A stretch of 29,501 bases of DNA, taken from positions 1 to 29,501 of the forward strand of contig JARRON010000029.1 of NCBI GenBank assembly GCA_037383845.1, given 5' to 3'. A program made the position numbers and the translations under genes. Source of the DNA: JARRON01 sp037383845 (GTDB taxonomy: Bacteria > Pseudomonadota > Gammaproteobacteria > Steroidobacterales > XN24). Position 1 is the first letter of the stretch. Each line of letters starts with the position of its first letter. Below are positions 15,144 to 22,989 of this stretch, piece after piece. The notes under the pieces are model-generated. The model did no database searches, was not told where the DNA came from, and was given only the letters and a program-made list of their open reading frames with translations.

Positions 15144-15189
15144 AGACTCCGAGGTTCCGCAGCGCCGCCCGGACCCGTAGACTAGGACG

Positions 15190-15960
15190 ATGCTCCGCGT
15201 GACACCGGTCCGGGCATTCCGTGACAACTACATCTGGCTGATCCACGGCCGGCGGTCCGACTGCGTCGCCGTCGTGGACCCTGGCGATGCGTCCCCGGTG
15301 GAAGCCGCCGTGGCCGAAGCGGGCCTGACCATCGAGGCCATCCTGATCACCCATCACCACCCGGACCACGCCGGCGGTATCGGGCGGCTTACCGCTGACA
15401 GGCAGGTACCCGTGTTCGGGCCCGCGCAGGAGCGCATCGCCGGCGTCACCCGCCGCGTGGCCGGCGGCGACCGGGTCGAGATCCCGGCGCTGGATCTCGG
15501 TTTCGAAGTCCTCGACGTTCCCGGTCACACTGCGGGGCACATTGCCTACTACGGCCATGGCGCACTGTTCTGCGGCGATACCCTTTTCAGCGCGGGCTGC
15601 GGCCGACTTTTCGAAGGCACCCCGGAGCAGATGCTGGCATCGCTCGAGCGGCTGGCTGCCCTGCCGGGTGACACCCGGGTCTACTGCGCCCACGAGTACA
15701 CCCTTGCCAACCTGGCTTTTGCCCAGGCCGTGGAGCCGGCCAACCGCGCCCTGGCGGACTACGCCGAGGAGGCCCGTCGGCTCCGCCGGGCCGACCAGCC
15801 CACCCTTCCCTCCACCCTGGCTCTCGAGCGGGAGGTCAATCCGTTCCTTCGCTGGGATGAGCCCGCCGTGCGGGCCGCTGCGGAGTCCCGCAGCCCGGGC
15901 GCGTCCGAGTCGGCTGTCGGAGTGTTCGCCGCCATCCGGCGGTGGAAGGATCAGTTCTAG
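15190..15960 (+). CDS. gloB: Hydroxyacylglutathione hydrolase (glyoxalase II)
   Basis: Binuclear-metal hydrolase that releases D-lactate and glutathione from S-lactoylglutathione, the second step of methylglyoxal detoxification. It has 256 residues, the normal length. The metallo-beta-lactamase signature THHHPDH is at residues 54-60, with further metal ligands in VPGHTAGH, GDTLFSAGCGR and YCAHEYT. FLRWDEPAVR near the C-terminus belongs to the helical glutathione-binding domain. It starts at the ATG at 15190; an AGGA lies only 2 nt upstream, so the ribosome-binding site is not well placed. mltD follows 24 bp after the stop, the same adjacency as in E. coli and Pseudomonas. Confidence 0.96.
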   Translation: MLRVTPVRAFRDNYIWLIHGRRSDCVAVVDPGDASPVEAAVAEAGLTIEAILITHHHPDHAGGIGRLTADRQVPVFGPAQERIAGVTRRVAGGDRVEIPALDLGFEVLDVPGHTAGHIAYYGHGALFCGDTLFSAGCGRLFEGTPEQMLASLERLAALPGDTRVYCAHEYTLANLAFAQAVEPANRALADYAEEARRLRRADQPTLPSTLALEREVNPFLRWDEPAVRAAAESRSPGASESAVGVFAAIRRWKDQF

Positions 15961-15984
15961 GCCCACGCGCCACGGAGGCTGCCG

Positions 15985-17628
15985 TTGTTGCCCGATACGA
16001 CGATCATCAATCGAACGGTGGTACTGCTGGGCCTCTGCGCCGCGCTGGCCGCCTGCGCGTTGCCTCGCGGAATACCGGAGCCGGCCCCGGCGGCCACGGC
16101 GGACGTTCCGGTTGCCGCTCCGACGCTGGCCGAGCCGGCCCCGGAGCCGGTGACGACGGCCATCACGGTGGCCACAGAGGCGCTGACCGATTTTTACGCC
16201 CTGCCGGAGGCCCCGCCGGACCTGCTGCGCGGCCTGGCGGAAGAATTCAGCATGAAACGGCAGCCCGAGCAGGCCCGGGTTGCCGCCGAAGCGCGCTGGT
16301 ACGCAAAACACCCGGCCTACCTGGAGCGGGTCTTCACCCGGGCCCGCCCCTACCTGCCTCACATCGCGGCCGAGGTCCGGGCGCGCGGCATGCCCACCGA
16401 ACTTGCGCTGCTGCCGGTGGTGGAGAGCGCGTTCGATCCCTTCGCCTACTCCCACGGCCGCGCGGCAGGCCTGTGGCAGATCATCCCGGGCACGGGCCGG
16501 CGCTTCGGCCTGAAGCAGAACTGGTGGTACGACGGGCGGCGGGACGTGGTGGAATCCACTCGCGCGGCGCTGGACTACCTGGAGTACCTGGCGAACCGGT
16601 ACGACGGGGACTGGCAGCTGGCAGTGGCGGCCTACAACTCCGGCGAAGGCAACGTGGACCGGGCGATCCGCCGCAACCGGGCTGCCGGCAGGCCGACCGA
16701 CTTCTGGCACCTCAGGCTTCCGCGGGAGACGCGAGCCTACGTTCCCCGGCTGATGGGCCTGTCCGAGGTCGTCCGCGCTCCCGAGGCCTTCGGCGTGACG
16801 CTACCGGAGCTGCCCGACACGCCCTATTTCGCCGAGGTGGCCCTGGACGGGCAGGTGGACCTGGCGCTGGCCGCCGAACTGGCGGGCCTGGAGGTGGAGG
16901 AACTCTATTCGCTGAACCCGGGCTTTAATCGCTGGGCGACGGACCCGGACGGCCCGCATCGGCTCCAGGTTCCCGTGGAGTCCGCCCCTGTGCTGGCCGA
17001 GGCGCTGGCGTCGGTGCCGGAAAGCGAGCGTGTGAGGTGGGAGCGGCACCGGGTGGCACAGGGGGATACCCTGAGCGAGCTCGCCCGGACCTATCGCACC
17101 ACCCCGGCCGTGATCCGGGAGGTCAACGGGCTGTCGGGCAACGTGATCAGGGCCGGAAGCTGGCTCATGGTGCCCACGGCGACCCGGAGCCTCGGTGACT
17201 ACAGCCTGAGCGCCGGCAACCGCCTGGCAGCCAAGCAGAACCGGGAACGTCCCGGACGCAGCAAGCGGACGCACACCGTGCGCTCCGGTGAGTCCCTGTG
17301 GACCATCTCCCGTCGCTACGGCGTCGGTGTCCGGGAGCTCGCCGCCTGGAACGGCATGGCCCCCGGGGACACCCTGTCAGTGGGCCGGGAGCTTGTGATC
17401 TGGAGCCGCAGCAGCGCACCTGCGGCGACGACCCTGGCCGACGACACGCGTGTCCGGAAGGTGCGCTATACCGTGCGGCGGGGCGATTCCCTGTCCCGCA
17501 TCGCCACCAACTTCCGGGTCACGGTGACCCAGCTCAAGGACTGGAACAACCTGCACGACCAGCGATACCTTCAGCCCGGTCAGCGCCTGGTGATGTACGT
17601 GGATATCACTGCCCAGTCGGGCGGCTGA
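15985..17628 (+). CDS. mltD: Membrane-bound lytic murein transglycosylase D, lipoprotein with three LysM domains
   Basis: Outer-membrane lipoprotein that cleaves peptidoglycan glycan strands to 1,6-anhydromuropeptides. The start is TTG at 15985, 6 nt after GGAGG (15974-15978). It gives a short signal peptide with lipobox LAAC, so the mature protein begins at Cys24. A Pro/Ala-rich linker follows. The SLT catalytic domain spans about residues 125-235, with catalytic Glu147 in LPVVESAFDPFAYS, then GLWQIIPGTGRRFGL and AVAAYNSGEGNVDRAI. Three LysM peptidoglycan-binding repeats lie at about 355-397, 430-473 and 495-538, each beginning with H/Y-x-V and a GD/GE-[ST]L motif. E. coli MltD has two annotated LysM repeats, so three is slightly more. 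It is 547 residues long. Confidence 0.94.
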   Translation: MLPDTTIINRTVVLLGLCAALAACALPRGIPEPAPAATADVPVAAPTLAEPAPEPVTTAITVATEALTDFYALPEAPPDLLRGLAEEFSMKRQPEQARVAAEARWYAKHPAYLERVFTRARPYLPHIAAEVRARGMPTELALLPVVESAFDPFAYSHGRAAGLWQIIPGTGRRFGLKQNWWYDGRRDVVESTRAALDYLEYLANRYDGDWQLAVAAYNSGEGNVDRAIRRNRAAGRPTDFWHLRLPRETRAYVPRLMGLSEVVRAPEAFGVTLPELPDTPYFAEVALDGQVDLALAAELAGLEVEELYSLNPGFNRWATDPDGPHRLQVPVESAPVLAEALASVPESERVRWERHRVAQGDTLSELARTYRTTPAVIREVNGLSGNVIRAGSWLMVPTATRSLGDYSLSAGNRLAAKQNRERPGRSKRTHTVRSGESLWTISRRYGVGVRELAAWNGMAPGDTLSVGRELVIWSRSSAPAATTLADDTRVRKVRYTVRRGDSLSRIATNFRVTVTQLKDWNNLHDQRYLQPGQRLVMYVDITAQSGG

Positions 17629-17637
17629 CCGCGGGCT

Positions 17638-17654
17638 GTTGCGGCTCGCGCAAC
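17638..17654 (+). other. Small stem-loop between mltD and fabI
   Basis: GTTGCG-gctcg-CGCAAC makes a perfect 6-bp stem with a 5-nt loop, 9 bp after the mltD stop and 6 bp before the GAGGAG of fabI. No T-tract follows, so it is more likely an mRNA processing or stability element than a terminator. Confidence 0.3.
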
Positions 17655-17674
17655 GGAAACGAGGAGAACGTCCC

Positions 17675-18481
17675 ATGGGATTCCTGAACGGCAAGCGCGC
17701 CCTGGTCGTCGGCCTGGCCAGCGAGCGGTCCATCGCCTGGGGTATCGCCCAGGCCTTCAAGCGCGAGGGTGCGGAGCTGGCCTACACGTACCAGACGGAG
17801 AAACTCAGGCCCCGGGTGGAGAAAATGGCGGAGGCGCTGGGCGGCGGCTTCACCTGCCCCATGGACGTCGCCGAGGACGGCCAGATCGACGCCGCATTCG
17901 AGCGACTGGGCGACCACTGGGACAGCCTGGACGTCATCGTCCACAGCGTGGGGTTCGCGCCCCGGGACCAGCTGTCCGGGCGCTTCGTCGACTCTGTCAC
18001 CCGGGAGGGCTACGGCATCGCCCACGACATCAGCGCGTACAGCTTCGCGGCCCTGGCCAAGGCCGGTCTGCCCATGATGCAGGGGCGCGCGGGCGCGCTT
18101 CTCACCCTGACATACCTGGGCGCGGTCCGCGCTGTGCCCAACTACAACGTGATGGGTCCGGCGAAGGCCAGCCTGGAGTCCATCGTCCGCTTCCTGGCCG
18201 CTGACCTGGGCGCCGACGGCATCCGGGTCAACGGCATCAGCGCCGGCCCCATCAAGACCCTGGCGGCGGCAGGTATCGGGGGTTTCCGGAAGATTCTCGG
18301 CCACGTCGAGACCATGGCACCGCTGAAACGCAACGTCACCATCGAGGACGTAGGCAACGCCGCGGCTTTCCTGTGTTCCGACCTGGCGGCGGGCATCACG
18401 GGGGAGATCCTGTACGTGGACGGCGGTTACAGCCACGTGGGCATGGTGCTGCCCGACGAAAAATCCGACGCTGCGGACTGA
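17675..18481 (+). CDS. fabI: Enoyl-[acyl-carrier-protein] reductase (NADH) FabI
   Basis: Last reductive step of each fatty-acid elongation cycle, reducing trans-2-enoyl-ACP. It has 268 residues; E. coli FabI has 262. The SDR-type active site is Tyr147 and Tyr157 with Lys164 in PNYNVMGPAKASLES, the FabI spacing (E. coli Tyr146/Tyr156/Lys163). The N-terminal nucleotide site is VVGLASERSIAWGIA, and HSVGFAPRDQL is the segment that contacts triclosan in E. coli. The C-terminus has the cofactor-fold motif GEILYVDGGYS. The start is the ATG at 17675 with GAGGAG 8 nt upstream. It lies 46 bp after mltD on the same strand and converges with the symporter gene. In Pseudomonas fabI directly neighbours ppiD; here about 2 kb separates them. 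Confidence 0.96.
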   Translation: MGFLNGKRALVVGLASERSIAWGIAQAFKREGAELAYTYQTEKLRPRVEKMAEALGGGFTCPMDVAEDGQIDAAFERLGDHWDSLDVIVHSVGFAPRDQLSGRFVDSVTREGYGIAHDISAYSFAALAKAGLPMMQGRAGALLTLTYLGAVRAVPNYNVMGPAKASLESIVRFLAADLGADGIRVNGISAGPIKTLAAAGIGGFRKILGHVETMAPLKRNVTIEDVGNAAAFLCSDLAAGITGEILYVDGGYSHVGMVLPDEKSDAAD

Positions 18482-18500
18482 AGCCGGACGACGGCCCCTG

Positions 18501-19805
18501 CTAGGCCCGGGCGACACCCCCGCCTTCAGAAAGGTCGTTCTCCAGCAGCCCTTCTTCCCCCTGCAGCTTTGCCACCACCAGGGCGCAGGTCGTGTCGCCC
18601 AGCACGTTCACCGCCGTGCGCGTCATATCCAGGATCCTGTCGAAAACGAACAGCACACCCACCGCTTCCACCGGCAGGCCCACGGCGCTCAGGATGATGG
18701 CAATGGCCACCAGGGAAGCCGACGGGATGCCCGCCACGCCCACCGAGGTCACCAGCGCGGTGATGACGATCACGAACTGGGTGGCGAAGGAGAGCTCCAG
18801 CCCGTAGGCCTGGGCGATAAATATCGCGGCCACGCACTCGTAAAGGGCCGTGCCGTCCATGTTCACCGTCGCGCCCAGGGGCAACACGAAGCTGGAGGTC
18901 TTGTTGGACACGCCGGCCCGTCGCTCCAGGCAGTCGATGGTGATGGGCAGGGTGGCCGAGGACGAGGCGGTCGAGAACGCTGTCAGCAGAGCCGGCGCCA
19001 CCGCCCGGTAGTGTTTCACCGGGCTCAGGCCGGTGACCGTGCGTATGAGCAGGGGGATGGTTACCAGCGCGTGCAGCGCAAGCGCCGCCAGCACCGTCAG
19101 GCTGAACACCAGCAGCGGCCCGGCTGCGTCGAAACCTGTCTCCGCCACCGTGCCCGCTACCAGGCCGAACACACCGATGGGCGCGAAACTCATGACCCAC
19201 TCCGTGATCTTCATCATCGTGGCGAACAGCGCATCCCAGAACCGGAACAGCGCCTCGGTGTGCTCGTGTCCCACCTTGGTCATGAAGTAGCCGAAGACGA
19301 TGCTGAAAAAGATCAGCCCCAGCATCTGGCCGTTGGCCGCAGCGGAGATGATGTTGGGCGGCACCATGCTCAGGAACATGTCGGCAAGCTGAGCGCCGCC
19401 GCTGCCCGCGCCGACGTTGGCTTCCACGGCCGCCGTGCTCGCATCGAGAGCGAGCAGATCCCTGGCCGGCTTGCCGTCCACGATCCCCGGCTGTATGAGG
19501 TTGACGAGCAGCAGGCCTACCAGGATGGCCAGCAGGCTTGTGGTCAGGTAATAGAGGACCGTCTTGCCGCCCAGCTTGCCGAGCTGGCCGGAACCCCCCA
19601 GACTCGCCACGCCGACGATGATGGACGAGACGATCAGCGGCACGATGAGCATCTTCAGCGCGTTGATGAACAACGTTCCGATGAAGTCGTAGACGCTGTA
19701 AAAGGTGACCCCGAGGACGGCGCCGTCCGTGCCGCTCAGCCAGCCCGCCGCCACACCGGCGACGATGGCGATGAAGATCTGCCAGTGGAGCTGGAGCTTG
19801 CGCAT
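18501..19805 (-). CDS. Dicarboxylate/amino acid:cation symporter (DAACS family, GltP/DctA-like)
   Basis: Inner-membrane secondary transporter of 434 residues taking up glutamate/aspartate or C4-dicarboxylates with sodium or protons. Family hallmarks are the serine-rich hairpin 1 motif AFSTASSSATLP, the TM7 motif VNMDGTALYE, the hairpin 2 motif SVGVAGIPSASLV, and DRILDMTRTAVNVLGD in TM8. The first helices (WQIFIAIVAGVAAGWLSG and NALKMLIVPLIVSSIIVG) are typical. The substrate cannot be fixed from these motifs; the late Asp/Arg pair in DMTRTAVN fits acidic substrates. The ATG at 19805 is preceded by GAAGGG at suitable spacing; a start at 19826 would add seven residues outside the family. The gene is an insertion relative to the Pseudomonas-type order and is followed upstream by repeat-rich DNA. 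It converges with fabI, 19 bp apart. Confidence 0.92.
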   Translation of the reverse strand: MRKLQLHWQIFIAIVAGVAAGWLSGTDGAVLGVTFYSVYDFIGTLFINALKMLIVPLIVSSIIVGVASLGGSGQLGKLGGKTVLYYLTTSLLAILVGLLLVNLIQPGIVDGKPARDLLALDASTAAVEANVGAGSGGAQLADMFLSMVPPNIISAAANGQMLGLIFFSIVFGYFMTKVGHEHTEALFRFWDALFATMMKITEWVMSFAPIGVFGLVAGTVAETGFDAAGPLLVFSLTVLAALALHALVTIPLLIRTVTGLSPVKHYRAVAPALLTAFSTASSSATLPITIDCLERRAGVSNKTSSFVLPLGATVNMDGTALYECVAAIFIAQAYGLELSFATQFVIVITALVTSVGVAGIPSASLVAIAIILSAVGLPVEAVGVLFVFDRILDMTRTAVNVLGDTTCALVVAKLQGEEGLLENDLSEGGGVARA

Positions 19806-19886
19806 GGTCGCCCTTCGGGGAGCCAATAAGTTCGGCGCATGTTATCGGATTGAACCGTATGCTCCCACCGCGCCCGAAAAAGGGCG

Positions 19887-19925
19887 CCCCTCATCCCAAC
19901 CCTTCTCCCCGAGGGAGAGAGGGGC
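19887..19925 (+). repeat. REP-like palindromic element
   Basis: Begins CCCCTCATCCCAACCCTTC and continues TCCCCGAGGGAGAGAGGGGC. The CTCCC..GGGAG core and the CCCCT..AGGGG ends can pair, giving a hairpin with a mismatched middle. It shares CTCATCCCAACCCTT exactly with the copy at 20111 and lies on the upstream side of the symporter gene. Confidence 0.65.
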
Positions 19926-20110
19926 TTTCCTGGTGCGCGCCGCAGGAGAACAGGCAGCGACGCCTCGCCCGGCCCTGGCAGTCACTGCAGGTCTCCCCTG
20001 GGCGCGGGAGAGCGCATGGTGCGGATCAGCGCGTGACGACGTTCTGCCGCACCCTCGTCGCGTTGAGTGCGTCCCCTGTCGACGGATACAGGCGGGAGGG
20101 AGGACCTGCT

Positions 20111-20150
20111 CCTCTCATCCCAACCCTTGTCTCCGAGGGGGAAAAGAGCT
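20111..20150 (+). repeat. REP-like palindromic element
   Basis: Begins CCTCTCATCCCAACCCTTG and continues TCTCCGAGGGGGAAAAGAGCT. It carries the 15-nt head CTCATCCCAACCCTT found at 19887 and a similar but weaker stem. Same orientation as that copy, about 224 bp apart. Confidence 0.6.
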
Positions 20151-20309
20151 TCGTTCCGGCGCCAGGGCAAAGCTCCCGGCCGGGCTGGCCTGATGCCCGG
20201 GTAGAACGCCGGTTGTCGGAAGAGGCCACGACGGCCGGAGAAAGCCCCGACGCGCAGATAGCCCCTGGCCGCCGGGTCGGGGGCTGGATCGCCCGATGCG
20301 ACCGGGCCG

Positions 20310-20515
20310 AGCTGGGTGTCCCGTTAGAGGCTGGGTCTCCCCGGTACGACCGAATCGCCCGGACAGAGCCGGGACGCCCGAGTGGATCCGGATATCCCGT
20401 TGGAGCCTGGGGCTCCCCATACAGCCGGCACGCCCCAGAGCGAAGCCTGGATATCGAGTGGACCCCGTGTGTCCGGGTCCAGGCTCGCCACCCGGGTCAC
20501 GCCGGCGCGCACGGG
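20310..20515 (+). repeat. Degenerate tandem repeat array, ~38-bp unit (76-bp dimer)
   Basis: Two 76-bp blocks align end to end: one starts GGGTGTCCCGTTAGAGGCTG (20317-20392) and the next starts GGATATCCCGTTGGAGCCTG (20393-20468). They correspond in order at TCCCGTT, GAG-CTGGG, CTCCCC, G-CC, GCCC and at the end CGAGTGGA-CC. Within each block the two halves also resemble each other (CCCG...GAGCC.GG...CCC...CC), so the basic unit is about 38 bp. A weaker unit follows to about 20515, and fragments precede 20310. Identity between blocks is roughly two thirds by eye. Confidence 0.55.
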
Positions 20516-20549
20516 TAACGCCGGAGACTCGACCTCCCTCGCCGGCAGG

Positions 20550-22454
20550 CTACTCCAGCGCCTGCTGGAACACGCTGACGTCCGCCTGGTTCCGAAGATG
20601 TTCCAGGTAGGCGTTGAGCTCCTCGCCCGCCTGCGCCTGAATGAGCTCCTGGCGCAGCTGGTTGCGGTCGGTCTCGGACAGCGCATCGATCTGCCCCGGC
20701 CGGGCCGCCATGACACGCACCACGAAGATGCCGTTGGCCCCGTCGGCCGTGGCTGCCGTCGGGCTGTCACCCGGGCGAGCCGCCTGGAAAGCCGCGCGCA
20801 CCACCGCCGGAGGCACCGAATCATCGTCACGCTTCACCGAGACCCCCGACACGAAGTCAGCGCCGGCGCCCTCGGCCACCTCCGACAAGGGCGTGCCGGC
20901 CGCCAGGGCGGACTCGGCTTCCGCAGCCTGCTCCCGGGTTGCCTCGAGGGCTTTCTCCCGCCGCAGCTGCGACTCGATGGTGTCGGCGACTTCCTCAAGG
21001 GGGCGCTGCTCGGCCGGGTAGTATTCGCGGACCCGGACGACCACGGCGCGACCGTCCTCGACCTCGATGAGCTCGCTGTTTTCACGCGACTCGAGCACGG
21101 ACTCACTCCATATCGCGTCCTGGACGCGCGGCTGGGATGCAATACTGGTGCCGCCACCACCCCGGGTGACCCCGTCGGCGGTTCGAATCTCCAGCCCGAG
21201 GGCCTCCGCCGCGGGATCGAGAGTACCGGGATTCTCGAAGGTCAGCCGGGCCAGGTCCTCGGCCATCTCGAAGAAACGATCCTCGGCGCGACGCCTGGAC
21301 AGTTCCTGGGCCAGCTGGTCACGGACCTCGTCAAGGGTCTGGGTATGGCCTTCCTCGATCTCGTCGACGCGGATGAGGTGGAACCCGAACTCGGAACGCA
21401 CCGGGTCACTTACCGTTCCCGTCTGCCGAATGGCGAAAAGGGCCTCGTCGAAAGCCGGCACCATCATGCCGCGCTCCACCCAGCCCAGGTCCCCGCCCTG
21501 TCGGGCCGAACCGGGGTCGTCGGAGGCCTCTTCGGCCACCGCCGCGAAATCCTCGCCGCCCTCGATGCGCGCCTTCAGGGCTTCAGCCCTCGCGCGGGCC
21601 GCGGCCTCGTCCGTCTCCTCATCCACCCGGACCAGGATGTGTGAAGCCTTGCGGCGCTCCGGGGCGGAGAACCTCTGGGGCTCCCGCGCCTTCTCAGCCT
21701 CGTAGAAAGCGGCGATGTCTTCATCGGAAAGCTGGACGTCACCGGCCAGGTCTGCCAGTTCCAGGTCGAGATAGGCGATGTCCACCTTCTCGGGGGTCAT
21801 CCACTGCTCCCGGGTGCTCTCATACCGGGCACGGATATCGTCCTCGGTGACCTCGACCTGGTCCAGGAAGCGCTCGGTGGAGAGAGACAGCCATTCCACG
21901 TCCCGTTCCTCTTCGCGAAGCGCCACCCGGCGTTCGAGCTCTGCGTCGGTCACGAACGTGGACCTTGCGATGCCGTCCTGCAGCTGCTGAATTTCCAGCA
22001 GGCGCCGCTGGTCCTCCTCGAAGGCGGTGGGAGAATAGCCGGCGCCGGCCAGCGCGGCCCGGTAGGCATCGCGGTTGAACTGGCCGCCCACCTGGAAGGC
22101 CGGGACAGTCCTGATGTGGGCCGCCAGGGCCTCGTCGCCAATGCGGTAGCCGGCGTCGTCCACCCGCTGCTCCAGCAGCGTGCGGCGGACGAACTGCTCG
22201 ATCACGCCACGGCGCAGCTCCTGCTGGATTTCCTCTGGCACGTCCTGGGCGAACGACTGCTGGAATCGGGAGAGCTGGTCCTGGTAGGCCCGTCGCACCG
22301 GCTCCACCGGCACCTCGTCGCCATTGACGGTGGCGGCCACGCTCGGCGGCGTGAAACTGAAGTCGATGCCCCAGACGGCAAATACGACGGCGAGCAGCGC
22401 GAGGATGATGCCGGCTACCCAGCCTGTAATCTTCTCTCGGATTTTCTGCAGCAT
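20550..22454 (-). CDS. ppiD: Peptidyl-prolyl isomerase / periplasmic folding chaperone PpiD
   Basis: Inner-membrane-anchored periplasmic chaperone of 634 residues (E. coli PpiD 623) that works near the SecYEG translocon on newly exported proteins. One N-terminal transmembrane helix is visible (GWVAGIILALLAVVFAVWGI, about residues 11-30), followed by the SurA_N-like region with VNGDEVPVEPVRRAYQDQ. The parvulin domain lies at about 262-360, with KASHILVRVDEE, GGDLGWVERGMMVPAFDEAL and SEFGFHLIRVDEI. A second non-catalytic C-terminal region completes it. The ATG at 22454 gives MLQKIREKITGW, typical of the family. It sits downstream of hupB as in E. coli and Pseudomonas, with two tRNA genes and a hairpin terminator in between. 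Confidence 0.95.
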   Translation of the reverse strand: MLQKIREKITGWVAGIILALLAVVFAVWGIDFSFTPPSVAATVNGDEVPVEPVRRAYQDQLSRFQQSFAQDVPEEIQQELRRGVIEQFVRRTLLEQRVDDAGYRIGDEALAAHIRTVPAFQVGGQFNRDAYRAALAGAGYSPTAFEEDQRRLLEIQQLQDGIARSTFVTDAELERRVALREEERDVEWLSLSTERFLDQVEVTEDDIRARYESTREQWMTPEKVDIAYLDLELADLAGDVQLSDEDIAAFYEAEKAREPQRFSAPERRKASHILVRVDEETDEAAARARAEALKARIEGGEDFAAVAEEASDDPGSARQGGDLGWVERGMMVPAFDEALFAIRQTGTVSDPVRSEFGFHLIRVDEIEEGHTQTLDEVRDQLAQELSRRRAEDRFFEMAEDLARLTFENPGTLDPAAEALGLEIRTADGVTRGGGGTSIASQPRVQDAIWSESVLESRENSELIEVEDGRAVVVRVREYYPAEQRPLEEVADTIESQLRREKALEATREQAAEAESALAAGTPLSEVAEGAGADFVSGVSVKRDDDSVPPAVVRAAFQAARPGDSPTAATADGANGIFVVRVMAARPGQIDALSETDRNQLRQELIQAQAGEELNAYLEHLRNQADVSVFQQALE

Positions 22455-22500
22455 GGGGCGTCAAGCTCTCCTGAACGCGGGCTTTCCTGGCCCGAAATGG

Positions 22501-22527
22501 AAAGGGCGCCACACAAGGGCGCCCTTT
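22501..22527 (-). terminator. Hairpin terminator after tRNA-Asp, upstream of ppiD
   Basis: AAAGGGCGCC (22501-22510) and GGCGCCCTTT (22518-22527) form a perfect 10-bp stem with a 7-nt loop. Read on the minus strand the stem ends in CCCTTT followed by CCATTTC. It lies 7 bp after the 3' end of tRNA-Asp and 47 bp before the ppiD start, so it would end the hupB-tRNA transcript, at least partially. A matching hairpin also exists on the plus strand, but no plus-strand gene needs it. Confidence 0.7.
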
Positions 22528-22533
22528 CGGTAT

Positions 22534-22610
22534 TGGCGGAGCGGACGGGACTCGAACCCGCGACCCCCGGCGTGACAGGCCGGTATTCTAACCGACTGAA
22601 CTACCGCTCC
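22534..22610 (-). tRNA. tRNA-Asp (GUC)
   Basis: A 77-nt minus-strand cloverleaf starting GGAGCGGTAGTTCAGTCGG. The 7-bp acceptor stem GGAGCGG/CCGCTCC is intact, the anticodon loop CTGTCAC carries GTC, the T arm contains GGTTCGAGTCC, and the 3' CCA is encoded (22534-22536). It follows tRNA-Val by 11 bp. Confidence 0.96.
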
Positions 22611-22621
22611 AGTTGTCAACC

Positions 22622-22697
22622 TGGTGGGTGCTGAAGGGATCGAACCTTCGACCTTCGCCTTGTAAGGGCGACGCTCTCCCAGCTGAGCTAAGCACCC
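22622..22697 (-). tRNA. tRNA-Val (UAC)
   Basis: A 76-nt minus-strand cloverleaf starting GGGTGCTTAGCTCAGCTGG. Acceptor stem GGGTGCT/AGCACCC, anticodon loop CTTACAA with TAC, T arm GGTTCGATCC, and encoded CCA at the 3' end. Only 19 bp separate it from the hupB stop codon and no promoter-like hexamers lie between them, so it is probably processed from the hupB transcript. Confidence 0.96.
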
Positions 22698-22716
22698 CGC
22701 TCCCCGGGAGGGCGCG

Positions 22717-22989
22717 CTAGTTTACTGCGTCCTTCAGGGCTTTGCCAGCCTTGAAGCCAGGCGCCTTGCTGGCGGGAATGTGGATCGTCTCACCGGTCTT
22801 CGGGTTGCGGCCGCTGCGGGCAGCCCGGTCCTTCACGGTGAAGGTTCCGAAGCCGACGATAGAGACCTGGTCACCCTTCTTCAGGGCCCGGGTGATGCTG
22901 TCGACGACGGCGTCCACGGCCTTCGTCGCGTCGGTCTTGGAAATATCAGCGGCCGCGGCGACGGCCTCGATCAGTTCACCCTTGTTCAT
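22717..22989 (-). CDS. hupB: DNA-binding protein HU-beta
   Basis: Small histone-like nucleoid protein of 90 residues that acts as a dimer, bending and compacting DNA. The sequence is typical: MNKGELIEAVAAAADISK at the N-terminal dimerisation helices, GFGTFTVKDRAARSGRNP leading into the DNA-binding arm, GETIHIPASKAPGFKAGK after it, and the C-terminal helix ALKDAVN. The ATG at 22989 has AAGG about 8 nt upstream. A strong promoter lies about 175 bp upstream with a structured leader between. The lon-hupB-ppiD order is the common gammaproteobacterial arrangement. Confidence 0.97.
   Translation of the reverse strand: MNKGELIEAVAAAADISKTDATKAVDAVVDSITRALKKGDQVSIVGFGTFTVKDRAARSGRNPKTGETIHIPASKAPGFKAGKALKDAVN

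Larger units (their letters stand above)
19806..20549. other. Repeat-rich non-coding region between symporter gene and ppiD
   Basis: About 740 bp with no supported gene. It contains a GCGCCC-gaaaaa-GGGCGC hairpin (19870-19887), two complete REP-like elements (19887 and 20111), a related fragment around 19992-20012, and a degenerate tandem array (20310-20515), each given separately. Open frames through it change direction and frame without family resemblance, and the ~38-bp period of the array is not a multiple of three. Confidence 0.6.

Noticed and set aside
14377..16710. Methyltransferase frame extended to 777 codons
   Set aside because: The upstream ~545 codons lie antisense to gloB and mltD and have no family match; the family begins near MPVYPMDLSEW.
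20115..20518. Small protein genes in the repeat-rich gap before ppiD
   Set aside because: Open frames on both strands are Arg/Pro/Gly-rich, pass through tandem units whose period is not a multiple of three, and have no convincing ribosome-binding sites.
19805..20549. A CRISPR array in the repeat-rich gap
   Set aside because: Units are degenerate, about 38 bp and contiguous, without constant repeats and unique spacers, and no cas genes are in the window.
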